A stretch of 64,000 bases of DNA from Nemertoderma westbladi (GCA_032718475.1 JAUCBJ010004935.1:1-64000), one strand, 5' to 3'. Positions 44,229-57,100 are shown, numbered from the stretch's first letter. Notes: generated by a model from the letters alone, not told the origin. Made by a program: numbers and translations.

Positions 44229-44656
44229 AAATGTACATGGAATATACTCATATGGTGAATCAGTAATACCAATGCTTTCTAATGACCAAAATGCTTTTAT
44301 TAGTGTAAATACTGTTCGTCTCAAGTGTAGGTAATATTTGGTTTATCATATATTGGTTCATTGCAGGTTAGCATTTCTGTGTGTGTGGTTGGATATTGTG
44401 ATTTGATTTCTTGAGTGGGGTTTATTGAACAGATCTACTGGAAAGTTTTGTTTAAAATTACTTTCAAACAATAAAGGATGGGTCAGCTAAATCAGATGTA
44501 TCTAAATCCAAGTTCAAAGACCATAATGTAGGAGACGATTTTATCAATAAAGCTTCACATATCTTTAGTGATAACGCTAGTACATTTAAACGTTCTTCTC
44601 AAGATTTCGATATATAGAAAATTCTTACATAGTGATTTGTTAACCCTATCCATACC
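44229..44656. other. no recognisable feature
   Basis: AT-rich sequence without coding potential or obvious repeats. Confidence 0.6.
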
Positions 44657-45078
44657 GGGGGGGGGGGGGAGACGCACTTTATTTGATGGCTTGGTTCAAC
44701 GCCAAACCACATTTATTGCAAGTGAAATTCTGTTACTTTTCCTAAAATTTATTATTCTTTATCTTAAAACAAAAATTAATTTTCATATTATTATTTATGA
44801 CCATGAAAATGACACGTAAACTGACCTGTGTCTGAAACTGTCATATTATTGGCTGAACATTTAAAATCAATTCAATTTCAATTTAATTTAATTCAATTTA
44901 AACATAATTATAGTATATAAATATTATATTTGAGCATTAATGTGTGGCATATTTGAAAAGAGGAATAAATTTTGTATCTAAAACTTTTTACTTTAAAGTA
45001 ATATCATCACACCCCACAAAGTTATATGCTTCCAAACTTTACGTCCCCAAAATCCCCCCCCCCCCCCCCCCCCCCCCC
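44657..45078. other. segment bounded by G13 and C25 runs
   Basis: TACC plus G13 (44657-44669) on the left is mirrored by C25 plus GGTA (45054-45078) on the right. This could be a small fold-back transposon with homopolymer ends. The interior is AT-rich and non-coding. No target duplication found, so the call is tentative. Confidence 0.35.
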
Positions 45079-45189
45079 GGTAGTTTGAGCGTCTAAAGTG
45101 AAATAGTAGAAAAAATTTTAGTGTTGATTCTACTAATGTAGTAGGCCTATTACAGTAGGCTTACAGTAAACTAGTTAAGTTATATTATA

Positions 45190-45756
45190 AACACGTATCA
45201 GAAAGAGAGTAGCAAAAAGGACATAGAAGTTAGGAAAGCAAAGGCTTGGGTAGCTCTATCAAAAATGGATACCATCTGGAAATCAGATCTCTCCAGGCAC
45301 CTGACGACTAAGTTCTTTCGAGCCACAGTGGAAAGTGTATTTTTATATGGAGGTGAGACCTGGACACTGACTAAATCACTTGAACAACGAATTGATGGTT
45401 GCTACACAAGACTACTAAGGGCAACCCTAAACATCAGCTGGAGACAACACATGACAAACGCCGAGCTTTATGGTACAATACCACCTGTATCAACCACCCT
45501 CCGTGAACGCAGATTAAGATTCAGTGGGCACTGCTGGCGAAGTAAAGACGAGGTCATACCAGATCTACTTTTCTGGCAACCAACTCATGAAAAGCGTAGT
45601 CGTGGACGACCGGCCATAACATATATAGATCAACTTGAAAGGGATACTGAACTTAGGAGAAACGAAATTGCGACAACTATGGAGAATCGGGAAGCCTGGA
45701 AGGATCTCATTTCCACTGTCCGAGTTCGCTCGACCTAGTAGTAGTAGTAGTAGTTA
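45190..45756 (+). pseudogene. RTE-type LINE 3' fragment
   Basis: 5'-truncated. The 157-codon frame from 45265 gives the RT thumb (ATVESVFLYGGETWTLT) and the C-terminal domain LRFSGHCWRSKDEVIPDLLFW and RSRGRPAITYIDQLERD, the same domain as at 7270-7400 but a different family. It ends in a (TAG)n tail (45737-45756). Confidence 0.85.
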
Positions 45757-46948
45757 TAAAACATTAAATATTTTTATAGAAGAGTAAACAGTAATTGATG
45801 GCATGGTTATTTGTAATTATTGCCGTTTCTAATTCAGTGTATTTAAATGTAAATTGTTGATTTTATTAGTTATTTGTTTTATTTTATAATTTTAATAAAA
45901 AGAGAGTTCAATTCAATCCAATGCAGAGCTATACCGAGCTAATACCGTCCTATACCAAACTATAGTGATGCCATAGAGATAACAAGTGCAACCAATCATG
46001 GTAGACAATTTAGTCTCCCCCTTCCCTTGTCAAGGGGTTAACATATTAAATATATCCTTGCCCTATCGTGAACAAAGGCAATAAAAAGCATAGAGAATCG
46101 ATAAGAACCATCGGCCTATTTCCTTTGTAAACTATTTTTGAACTCTCAACATTATTAACACATTTTAGGGCGCGCAGCAACGCATGAAGTGAAGAACATG
46201 TAGTCTTAGCGTATGCCTCTATATAGAGTATACAGGTATAGGATACATTTACTGTTGAAAGCATTTGATTGTTGTGGGTTGTATATTGAACATATAGTAT
46301 TGTCTTATTTTAGTACTGATCCGCTTGGAATATGTAGACCGAGAGAAAGCCGCCCCAATATTAGATTATAACAACAACATTTCCATTGGGTAAGAAAGTG
46401 GAGAAGAGCCAGGCCCGACTCTCAATTTTTTAGTTTATATTACGCGATCAATTTTCACTCATCTCGTCATGAACACAACATGTATGTAAACTTTTGATAA
46501 ATTTGTTGGCTATGCGTTTGCGGCTGTTTGGGCGGGGTGTGGTAGGCCTACACTTTTCACACTGAAACATTTTGGTTGTGAAATGTTCAGGGCACAGCGA
46601 TCAGAGATATTTCATATATATTTTATTATGAGAGGAAGAAGAACATACAACGTTATTTACTATATATGTAACAAAATAATTGTTTTCGGGTTTAACTTGG
46701 AAGCCTCCCCAAATAGTTGATATACAATTATATTTAAAATTATTTCCATGGTCATTGTCATTCACCCGTCTTGCCGTCTTTAGTTAGAAATTTGTTTGCA
46801 TGAAAGACAGTTTAGTTTGATTTTTACTGATTATTATCTCTTATCTGACTGCGGTAATAATAAAGGGTAGGATAAATGGAAGCAAAGTGTGACAGTAACA
46901 AATATTTCTCCGTCACCCTAGTATGTCTTAAGTATATGATATATCAAA
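45757..46948. other. no recognisable feature
   Basis: AT-rich non-coding sequence. No domain, tRNA or clear repeat was seen. Confidence 0.55.
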
Positions 46949-46997
46949 GGGGGAAGTTTGGATTCACTGCATAAATGCAGTTCACCAAACTTCCCCC
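46949..46997. repeat. 49-nt near-perfect hairpin
   Basis: GGGGGAAGTTTGG (46949-46961) pairs with CCAAACTTCCCCC (46985-46997). Inside, ACTGCAT pairs with ATGCAGT around a two-base loop. Another CTTCCCCCTTCCCCC tract follows at 47012-47027. 46998-47847 holds nothing else recognised. Confidence 0.85.
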
Positions 46998-47847
46998 GAA
47001 TGCACACTGTAACTTCCCCCTTCCCCCAAATATCCACTGTTAAATTAATTTGAAGCGATATAATAAGTACAAAATTGTGCGAGTTTTTAATTGTGTAGTC
47101 CATTTGTTATTTGATCTCTATTTATTGTTTAAAGTGCATTTAATATCACACTGGTTTTTTAGAATATTACAACCTTATGTTTTATTTATTAACCCAATCG
47201 AAGCCTTAATAAGGGCCGCTTATTTGTACACTTATCCATAATGCGCTCAGTATGAGCCAAACAACATATTAATATGAAAATAAAGTATCTGCAAAGAAAA
47301 GAACCCAATGCTATATAATTTGACCTTATTAAAAAATTTGCACTTTTGCACACTTATTTGTACAAGTGCACTTCAGCAGATCGTAATGGTGGTTCTTATT
47401 TAACAAACTTATGCTTATCCTCTACCGATCTACGATGGTGTATGATCAAGTGTCAGTCACTAAAAGTGTAAAAAATCTAATTTAATAAATCGCGACATTT
47501 GCGATTTTGGACCATATTCATGGGCATTTTAAGTCACTTTATATACATAAAAAGTTAAACAAATGTTACCATTATAGTTAGAAATCACTCCAAACTACAT
47601 TTTAATCCAAAAAATAACATTCTACGATGAATGGAACTGGAAATAATAGTGTTTGAAATATCGAAAAAATGTGTACTTTTTAAGTGCATTATGCACTAAG
47701 TGCACATGCGTCTTTTCCAAAGTTGTATCATATTTCACACACTACAATCTATCCTCTATCCAAAGAAAGAAGTTTCAGATCAAACGGCCCAGTAGAACAG
47801 AAGTTATTGAATTTTATATATAATCACTCGGAAATTTCAAATTGTCT

Positions 47848-47921
47848 TGGTCACGTAGTCTAGTGGTAATCAATCACGTTAACGATACTTAAGTTCGTGG
47901 GTTCGAAACCCAATATGACCA
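47848..47921 (+). tRNA. tRNA-like sequence, probably a pseudogene or SINE head
   Basis: 74 nt with a perfect A box (TAGTCTAGTGG, 47856-47866), a B box with a closed T arm (GGGTTCGAAACCC, 47899-47911) and a largely paired acceptor stem (TGGTCA with TGACCA). The D and anticodon stems do not pair well and no reliable anticodon can be read. The A-rich stretch downstream could be a SINE tail. Confidence 0.5.
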
Positions 47922-49250
47922 TTCTTAATTTTTTGCAAAAAAAAATATTTTTAATTTTTGACTAAATTTCGGTTCTGGTGCTCCAAATTCAATAAAATTG
48001 GTATATTCTTTGCCGTAATTTTCTTTTCTATCTTTTGAGAGGGGGTATTTTTGGACCCAAAAAAAATGAAAAAAAAGGGCCAAAATTACACGATATTTTT
48101 CGACCCTTATAACTCGTTATTTTAATTATAAATGTTAAGAAAAAAGATAGTGGAGTTAATTTGCTACATTTTACAGGAACTTTTGGCGCAAAAAGTTAAA
48201 TTATAATGTAATGGCGATTTATTAAAAAAAAATTTTTTCGTCCCTTTTTTATAAGTAGTATATTTCACACGATCGTCTGCCGCTTCAGTTATATAATAGC
48301 TATGGCGCTGTAACTACCGTTGAAAGATAGATAATTTGACGCTTTATAAGACTGTTTAAATAAGTCTCCCAGACCTTATGTATTTTTCGAGCTAGACGAG
48401 TTCCCGCGAAGCGAGTTTGAAGCGTAAAATTATAATTTGGGCCCTAATTTTTTAAATATCGTTTGCGGGGCAAAACCAATCGAATATTTCGATTCCCCGT
48501 ATCGATATTAACCGTATAAAATGTACTTTAACCTTCAAGAGTCAAAAATAAAAAAGTTGTTAGTTATAAACTTTTTATTATTTTCTGGCCCTTTTTGGAC
48601 CCCTTTGCCTACATATTTTTTGTACCCCCATTCGATAGGAATGTAGCCCCTGTGGTCTTCTACGCTTTCCGAAAAAGAATTGGCAGATTCCTACTAGCGT
48701 TGTCGAATTAAAAATTTTGGAAATAATAATTATGTAAAAAAGATGGAAAAAACGGACAAAGTTACGGCCCCTTTTTCCACCCAAAATATTAATAAATATC
48801 TTACCCCCATTCGATACGAAGGTAGTACCACTCTTCCCCTTTTCAACCGCGTTACTTTCGTCCCCGTACGATTAATATTAGCCGAGTCAGAGCGGATCCC
48901 GCAAAGCCATTTTGTCCGTTTTTTCAACTTTGACGGACAATTTCGGGAAAAAGGCGTTGTAATCTTTTTTGAAAATAAAAACGAATTCACTAATTAATCC
49001 CTTATATCGTATCCCGGCGTCGGTTAAGCAATAACCTAGGGTTTTTTTTAGCCACTGTAGAGCGCCTTTCAAAAAATTTTTAAAATTGTCAAAAAAATGA
49101 CGGTTTTTTGTCCGCCGTGTCCGTCGAGGGGATAGATTTGCTAATGTTAGAGTGGCTAATATCTTAGAATTCCGAGTCGCTCCCCTGGTGCGAAAATAAA
49201 AAAAATTGGTCTGTTCCTTCATCGAAAAGTCCCCCAGAATCCCAAGTTAA
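47922..49250. other. non-coding, with diverged 183-bp direct repeats
   Basis: CCCCCATTCGATA occurs at about 48628 and 48808 in similar contexts, suggesting two diverged units of about 180 bp. TTTGTCCGTTTTTTC recurs near 48765 and 48912. Short frames on both strands look like chance. Not matched to any element I know. Confidence 0.45.
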
Positions 49251-49978
49251 CCTATATAGTTAGCGATGGCCTGCGGCTTTAGGAGCGGCCGCGGTATTCA
49301 CCTCCCTCATAGCGGCCGCGGCGGTGTTGCGTCAAATGGAGAAATATTTATCCCACCTAGACCACTTAATGATAATCGTCATATAGGCATAGTTATGGGT
49401 AGCACCTACGCTTTACCTATGTAGCACCTCCATGTAGCACCTACGCGTAGTTAATGTTAAAACTCTGAAACGGGTGATGTATGACCCAATGTTACGAACT
49501 AGGCCTAGGTCGAAAAGATTTACCCTGCCTGTGCGTTGCCAACACTACAGCATTACCTGACAGCCTGAAACTTCATGTCTGCTAATCAATAACCAGTATT
49601 TTCATGTATGGGTCATTCCATGCAAATGTCAACCGCAGTGCCAATTTTGAAAAAAGTGAATTATTGCTTCTCATATCAATTTTCAGAACCAATATACAGT
49701 ATGATGCGGTTTACGAATTTAATGCAAAAAACCGCATCAAAATTCGTTAACTTTCTGAAATCTGGTGTTATTCGCCCTTACCTCTCAAACTGCAAAAATA
49801 CAGTTAACTGAGTGCATAATATGACAACCGCGTTTTATGAGTAGCTTTATGCAGAAGGCAACGTAATAGAGTACTTTTCGAAGCAAAACAATCATATTTT
49901 CCAATGAAATCATTTGCTGTCAATTAAAACAACGTTGTGTCTAAAAATTCAGTGCTCATAATCTGCTTACATCATAAT
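49251..49978. other. non-coding with a GC-rich spot
   Basis: AGCGGCCGCGG appears twice within 40 bp (about 49285 and 49312) in an otherwise AT-rich stretch. No gene seen. Confidence 0.5.
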
Positions 49979-50162
49979 GTCCCGCACTTTACGATGAACA
50001 CCATATTTTGTTTGTACAGGATAGACATATTATAATAGAATGATGTTATGTCGTTTGTAAAGCACAAATATATGTATCATTAATCTGGGGTACTTAGTTT
50101 TTTTGTGGTGTTTCGTGTTATGTGGTAAACAGGTGTCCCGCACTTTACGTAAAGTGCGGGAC
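49979..50162. repeat. 28-bp perfect palindrome and a half copy
   Basis: GTCCCGCACTTTAC and its complement form a perfect palindrome at 50135-50162. The left half also occurs at 49979-49993. The outer copies could be the terminal repeats of a 184-bp MITE. Confidence 0.85.
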
Positions 50163-51250
50163 AAAAAGTAGAAATATCAAAGGAAGTAGGGTAAGCGTGC
50201 ATTTAGATGGAAGAACTTCAACTGGAATAATCATAACAGACATAATAACTTCATATCAATCTCTGATATTAAGACACTATAAAAAAATTCATGAAGATCA
50301 CATATATTTCAGTAAATATCCTCAAAATTGTAATTCCTATTTTTATTAGTTTTTATACTCTGAATATACTATTTGTAGGCCTGCCATTAACCCCTTCCTG
50401 GCTCTGGCTGGTTCGTAGGCCTACTGCAAAGCTCCCATTCAGTCCCTTACGCTTACATGGTACGCTACTATAACGGTTTTATGGGTGCACTACAGTTCCA
50501 GGTCTAATCTGACTATCTAGTATGTATTACATTAGGCCTACATCGTACTTAAATGGTAATTTTGCATAAGCCTAATATAATATTGAACTGACTGGAGGTA
50601 ATAATACAGCAAGTAGGAGCCACGCTGTACTAGGGTACTAGGGTACTTAGGGTAAGGCTACAATACAAACAAATGATACAAACAAATTATTGTTATTGTC
50701 GTGCGCCTGCTACTCTTCTGTTTTACTTACAGTATTAGGCAATATGTTGGCCTCTATTTGTTTTTTTACTCCATTTAGGGGTGTTCGTACACTGGCAGTA
50801 GCAGAGCAATGTTTTGCGCCATTTTTTTCATTTTTGAGGCCAATTTTGAGAAAGGGAAAGAAAAACTTTGTTAAAACTTTATTAAAACTTTGTGTTACGT
50901 TACGTATCGCAATATTGGAATGCTGGAATGGCGTATTAATAAAGCCCGTACAGCCGTATTTGTTGGAGGCCTATTAATTATATCTATAAATAACCCCCCC
51001 CCCCCCCCCCCCCACCCGCCTCATAACTACTCTGCAGTGTGCTGTGCACTGTACTATAGGCCGGACCTCCAGTGGAATTTATATGACAGACAGTTACATG
51101 TATACATTACGCAGTAGTAAGGGGCTTTACAGGACCAACTAAATTTGGTAGGTTAGGTTTAGTATTTTGGTTAGGGTTAGTTGCATTGTCATTCATCTTT
51201 AAGTTCAAATTATATGTGGCAATCTCACTGACAAGTTTATAACGGAAGCA
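50163..51250. other. no gene; C-rich run
   Basis: Non-coding, with TAGGCCTA words and a C run at about 50994-51013. Nothing else recognised. Confidence 0.55.
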
Positions 51251-51437
51251 GGACAATTCAGTCCCGGAAAATTCGGTCCGGACAATTCGGTCCCGGACAA
51301 TTCGGTCCCAAAACATGCATATTAATGGGACCGAATTGTCCGGGACCGAATTGTCCGGGACCGAATTGTCCGGGACCGAATTGTCCGGGACCGAAATGTC
51401 CGGGACCGAATTGTCCAGGACCGAATTGTCCGGGACC
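51251..51437. repeat. inverted array of a 15-bp repeat, locus 1
   Basis: Four units of GGACAATTCGGTCCC, a 17-bp AT-rich spacer, then seven units in the opposite orientation (GGGACCGAATTGTCC). The array folds into a long hairpin. Confidence 0.93.
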
Positions 51438-51444
51438 AAATTTA

Positions 51445-52080
51445 ATTGGTATTATATAATGGTGAATTTTCTAGAAACTTAATATATATTATTATATGGT
51501 AGGTAGCTAGTATTTTTTTTATTAGCTAGTATTTTTTTAAAAATAAAAAAAATTTACTTTTTTTTTAGCATTATTATTTATGGTAGCTATGGTGTTTTTA
51601 TGGAGCTTGTGAATTATTTACTAGCTAGTAATAGTATGTATTTAAAATGTTTATTTTTAAAACTGATATTTTTTATATACTGCGTAAGTATACTGTATGT
51701 GTTGTTGGTTGGTTAACAAGCCTAAATTATTATTCTAGATAATAGCTGGATCTCATTCAGGGACTGTTATAATATCATCAATATTTTTGGTAATTAATAT
51801 AATCAGCTACAGTTTAGGCCTAATTCTGAAATATCAATGTTTTCACAAGTGTTTTTATAATTTCAAGGAAATGCCAGCTAGTAAAAAAAAAACACTACAG
51901 TAGCTACACCTTAATAAATAATATATAATAATGTTCTCGAACACTACCAATAACAAAAATATAAAAAATACAGTATTTTTAAATTTCAAAAAATTCTAGC
52001 AAGTAAATAACACTAGCTAGCATAACAAATATCTCTACTAATGTTCTAGAACATTCACCAATATCAAAAAAGCACTAAAA
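51445..52080. mobile_element. AT-rich element with CTAGCTAG ends
   Basis: The left end (TGGTGAATTTTCTAGAAACTTA, in part, then GTAGCTAGTATTTTT) is matched in inverse by the right end (CTAGCTAGCATAA, CTACTAATGTTCTAGAACATT in part, CACCAATAT). Same signature as 1830-2081 but longer. Non-coding. It lies between the two 15-bp arrays. Confidence 0.6.
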
Positions 52081-52095
52081 CGTTGCTATCAGGAA

Positions 52096-52278
52096 CCGGA
52101 CAATTCGGTCCCAGACAATTCGGTCCTACGACAATTCGGTCCCGGACAATTCGGTCCCGGACAATTCGGTCCCATTTATTTAGTGTTTTGGGACCGAATT
52201 GTCCGGGACCGAATTGTCCGGGACCGAATTGTCCGGACCGAATTGTCCGGGACCGAATTGTCCGGGACCGAATTGTCC
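52096..52278. repeat. inverted array of the 15-bp repeat, locus 2
   Basis: Five units in one orientation, a 16-bp spacer, six units inverted. Same unit and same inverted layout as 51251-51437. Confidence 0.93.
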
Positions 52279-52307
52279 TACATCCGTTTATAACTATCAC
52301 TGATTTA

Positions 52308-54170
52308 GCCGAAATGACATCTACAAGGCGCAGAAAGAGTCCCGACTCAAACAGACTACAGCGGCCAAGAATGCAGTTAAGGCTACATCTAGGTCCCTGA
52401 ACAGGCAGCACTCTGTTAATTTACAGGAGCTAATAAACCAACAGGTTGATGCCATCAATGATGCTGACGACAGCACGCAATCATCCCAGGCATGGAGATC
52501 GATCAACTTGCTTGCTGGTCAAAAAAGCCAACCAACCACCAACCACCAAGGTTAAGGCTGAATCACCTGCCGATCGCCTCAATGGTTGGAAGGCCCACTT
52601 TGAGAAGTTCCTCAATAATGACAGGGTATTGCCTGATAACTTTATAGAAGTAAAAGTGTCTGAGTCTGTACTCCCAGATATTCCCATTGGTGATATCTCC
52701 TTTGCAGAAGTGAAGGCTGCTGCAAAGAGCATTAAGACCAATCGTGCCAGTGGAGTAGATGGTGTTCCCCCTGAGGTCTTTAAAATACCTGAGTGTTTAA
52801 AGCTCATCGATCCCATATAGTAGACATGTACCGAACGACAAGAGTCCCACAAGAAATGAAAACAAATAAGTTGGTGCCAGTTCCCAAGAAGGGCAATCTT
52901 CTTGGGGAATTCTTTTGGGGAGTTCTTTTCGGGGAATCTCATTGATCTCGATTGCTGCAAAGCTATACAATAGAATTATATTAAATCGCATCAGGGATCC
53001 CATTGAGAGACTGCGCCGTGGAAATCAGAATGGGTTCCGTAAAGGTCATGGGACCATGGAGCCCATTTTGGCACTTAGAAGGATAATTGAAAAGTTATCA
53101 AAAAAGAAAGACAGGCATCTGGCTGTTATCTTTGTTGACTTCTTCAAGGCCTTTGATTCATTCTCTCGCTCACGTATGTTCAGTATACTTTCATTATATG
53201 GGATTCTTGATGAAATCATTGCAGCAATCAGATCAGTATACGATGGTTCGACAACATTTGTGTCTACTGTTGACGGTGACACAGAACCATTTGAAGTGTT
53301 ATGGGGTTTCCTCCAGGGAGACACACTTGCACCATTCTTGTTCATAATTGTTGCTGACTATGTTCTACGCATGTCCTTAGATCATCATAATGATGATGGG
53401 GTGATGATAACTCCACCTACTGGCTCCAGAAGTCGAGGAAATCCTGCCAAGTACCTAACTGATCTAGACTTTGCTGATGACTTAGGAGTACTCTCAGAAT
53501 CACTAGAGGGAACCCAACGGCTCCTCAGCTCATTAGAACATGCTGCTTCTAGTGTTGGTCTTTTTATTAACTCTAGAAAGACCAAAATTCTGACAGTTAA
53601 TTTTGAAAGTCCTCAGCAAGTCTCTAATCGGATGAGCATAAGCTCAAAAGATGGTATGCTTGAGCATGTGGATGACTTCTGTTACCTGGAATCATGGATC
53701 CGGAAGTCAGGTGAGGACCTTCGAATACGTAAGCGAAAGGCATGGGCAGCCTTGAATAGGCTTTCCAGGATTTGGAAGTCACCGAGGATTAATCGGAAAC
53801 TTAAGGTCTGATTATTTAGAGCAGCAGTAGTACCAGTACTCCTCTACGGGAGTCCATGCTGGGCTCTAACTGCTGAGGACACCAAATCTCTGGATGGCAC
53901 ATTCACAAGAATGATACGCCGGGTTCATTGTGTCAAGTACAATGCACACATCTCCAACCAGACACTATATAACATTGGAGGTGTCTCATTGGTTCCTCCA
54001 AGCTTGACACTAGAACAAAATCGCATCCGCTTTGCAGGACATTGCTTTCGCCGTGAGGACCAGCCAGTGCATAATCTTGTACTTTGGCAGCCTCATGGAG
54101 TAAATAAGCATAGTGGACAGCCCATGACTTTCTTAAGACGCATCTTAAAGGACACTTATAGGCATCTTAA
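52308..54170 (+). pseudogene. RTE-type LINE, copy 2, truncated at both ends
   Basis: Closely similar to copy 1 from its position 5584 to about 7410. Starts inside the linker between endonuclease and RT. Lesions: an ACCAACC duplication near 52540, a small deletion near 52816, a local rearrangement at 52895-52930, and a TGA at 53809-53811. The RT FADD box is intact at about 53470. After 54155 the similarity to copy 1 ends and the next bases include GGTCAGGTCAGGTATTC, a piece found in the 5' UTR of copy 1, before BEL sequence starts at 54195. Confidence 0.87.
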
Positions 54171-54194
54171 AGGTCAGGTCAGGTATTCTAGGTC

Positions 54195-57100
54195 GCATGG
54201 CTACGGGTTTCTTCAGTAGAAAGTGCGCGGGTGTTAGCGCTTCCAGGGAATCAGGATTTGAAGAGACTGGCATAAGCGGTCTTTCGTTGAGATAGGCGGC
54301 GATTTCCTCCATTAACGTCCGCAATAGTTCGTCGGTGAGATAAGCGCGACAAGGCACAATAAAGTGGAACGCAGTCTTCACGCTCCTAATCAATCTCTCC
54401 CAACTTCCTCCCCACCAAGGGGCGTCGGCGGCGTTGAAGGTCCAGCTAGACGCTGTTATCTTTAGCTGATCGTCCACCTGTCTTTTGTTCCAGTCCTTTA
54501 CGTAAGCTTGAATTTCGTTGTTGGCGCCAATGAAGTTCGTTCCCTTATCCGATCTCATCGTGTTACTGGTTCCGAAGCGAGCAATCTGTCGTCGTAAACT
54601 CAACACAAAGCTGTTGGTGGATAGATCGTTTACCATATCGAGATGGATAGCTCTACAAGTCATACAAACGAAGATGACACACCATCTCTTGACTATAGTC
54701 CGGGCACGATATACTTCAATAGGGCCAAATAAATCCACACCGGTATTAGTAAAGGGTGGTTCATAGAAGCTTACTCTTTCCCTAGGTAATTCTGCCTCTC
54801 GCTGTGTTAAAGGCCTACTGAATGCTTTCCTACAGGGTATGCAGTTCCTAAGAACTTGGTTCAGAGCCCTACGGGGTTTATAAAAATAGTAGCGAGTTCG
54901 AATTTCGCTCAGAACTCGTTCTCTACCAGCATGGTACAGTTTGCTATGAACATCTACAATCATCTTGATTTGTATGTCAAGATTTCTAATGAGTATGGGG
55001 AACATAATGGGGCGTTGGTAAGCCTGCCTCCAACACGTATTAACCCATCTATCATGGTACTAGAGAAGCGATCTCTTAAGCGCATCTGCGGATTTCTTAA
55101 CAACAGGAAATACTTATCGGGATCCTCATAGCATTGTAGGAGTCTCAGCATCTGTTTGTTGGTTTCATCATGCTCCTGGTAACTGATCTTCTCCTTTAGA
55201 AACCTGTCGGATATCTTGTATTGGGGAAGGTCTTTAACAACATGGACTCGTGCAGATGTTGATGGAGCATCATCACTATTGGTCTTTGCCCCGGAGTAAC
55301 GATGATGAAAACATCGTTTTAAATAGGTGACAGCTTTACAGAGCCGATTCCAGGAGCTGTAGTGACGTATCGCTCTCTGCAAGAGGGGTGAGAGTCCTTG
55401 CGCGATATCTGGTATTCCAGATTTCCAATCCTTGTCACGGATTTCCAAGACTTCTTTAGTCGTAGTGGTGGGTTTCGGATCCAAAGCATCCTCTCCGGAA
55501 GTAAATAATACAGATAGATCAACCGCAGGTTTAAACAACTTCGATTTACTCGCTCGAGTTTTGGGTTTAACTTTCTCCGCTCCCTTGGCCTGTCTGATCT
55601 CTGCTGTTGTGAGATGGGGAGGCCATTCTTCTTCTTCTCTGTAGAGAAAGTCAGGTCCTCCTAACCATTCGGGAGTATTTACCAATTCCTTTGGAGTCGC
55701 TCCTCGGGAAGCGATGTCTGCTGGATTAATCGTTCCGGGGCAATGTCTCCATTGGTCCATCGTCGTGCGACTAAGTATGATGGCTACTCTGTTGGTAACG
55801 AAGACGCTGAACTGACAGACTTCATTGGTTATATACTCTAACACGAGTAAAGCGTCGGTCCAATAGACAGTTTTCTCTAATGGATAGTCAATCTGTTCTG
55901 TTACATTCCGGCCGATGGCTGTAGCGTATAGAGCCGCTTTTAACTCCGCTCGAGGAACTTTCAACTTGTTGTTGATTAATGCCTTAGAAGTAACCAAGGC
56001 GACTTTGATTCCATCCGGAGTTTCCACCCTTAGATAGGCTACTATACCTATTCCCATATCGCTGGCGTCTCCAAACACATGGAGTTGATAGGAATACGTA
56101 GGGAGAACATGACCAAAATATGAACGGGAAATTATAAAATCCTCGATAGCTGGCAGAGAATCTTCCCATTTCATCCACTTCTTCAATAATTCTCCCTTAA
56201 GTGGATCGTCCCATGAGTGGTTTTCAAGCCACATTTGTTGTACCAAACTACGAGCAATCAATATAACTGGGCTAATAAATCCCAATGGATCGAAATAAGT
56301 GCTCAGTATACTTAAGCAAATCCGTTTGGTTCGAACTGGATTATCTCGCTGTTTTAGCTGGAAAAACAGGATATCTCGCTCTGTGTCCCATTTCAAGCCG
56401 AGTGTCTTGGTTTCTGGCAGATCATCTTTGATCAAATCGAGATCTTTCGCTCCTCGATCTTCCGCAGGGATCGACTCCAGAAACTCACGGGAGTTGCTGG
56501 TGAATTTGGTTAATCGAAATCCACCTCTTTTTAAGCACTCTACCGTTCCTTTAGCGACCTCAATGGCTTCCTCAACTGATGGGAGGGACTTCAGATTGTC
56601 GTCCATATATATGTCTCTCTTGATGTTGTCGATCACTTCCTTAGAGAATGCCTCTCGGTTGTCCTCTGCAGTGGTTCGCACTACCGAACAGGCGTTGGAA
56701 GGGCTTGAGATTATCCCGAAGGCCTGGATGGTCATCCAGTACTCCACCGGTTTCTGGTTGAGGTCTCCTTCGGGCCACCACAGAAATCGTAGACTATCTC
56801 GATCCCTATCTAGCACCTTGACTTGTAAGAACATGCCTTCTATATCGGAGGCGAAAGCAATCGAATATTGTCTCAATCTTAAAAGAATTCCCAACAAAGA
56901 TTGAAGTAAGTTGGGTCCGGGTAACAATTCAGAGTTAAGGGATTGACCCATGTAAAGAGCGGAGCCATCAAACACTACTCTCACTTCATGTGGTTTACCG
57001 GGTTTAGGAACGTAATGGTGGGTTAAGTAATACGTTCTTTCAGTCACAGGTGTTTCTTCCGGTACGCTCTCCGCGTATCCCTTACTAATAAATTTTTCCA

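Noticed and set aside
47848-47921. Functional tRNA gene
   Set aside because: A and B boxes and the T arm are good, but D and anticodon stems fail and no anticodon can be read; kept only as tRNA-like.
48578-49222. Short basic frames on the minus strand and one on the plus strand
   Set aside because: Overlapping, without domains, and explained by diverged direct repeats.
51107-52411. Frames with repeated DNSVP or GPNCP units, and a CRISPR-like look
   Set aside because: The unit is 15 bp without distinct spacers and is arranged as inverted arrays, which is neither a CRISPR nor a plausible protein.
54960-55005. Programmed frameshift in BEL Pol
   Set aside because: It lies in the middle of Pol, between RNase H and integrase, without a visible slippery site or structure; a simple one-base lesion is more likely.
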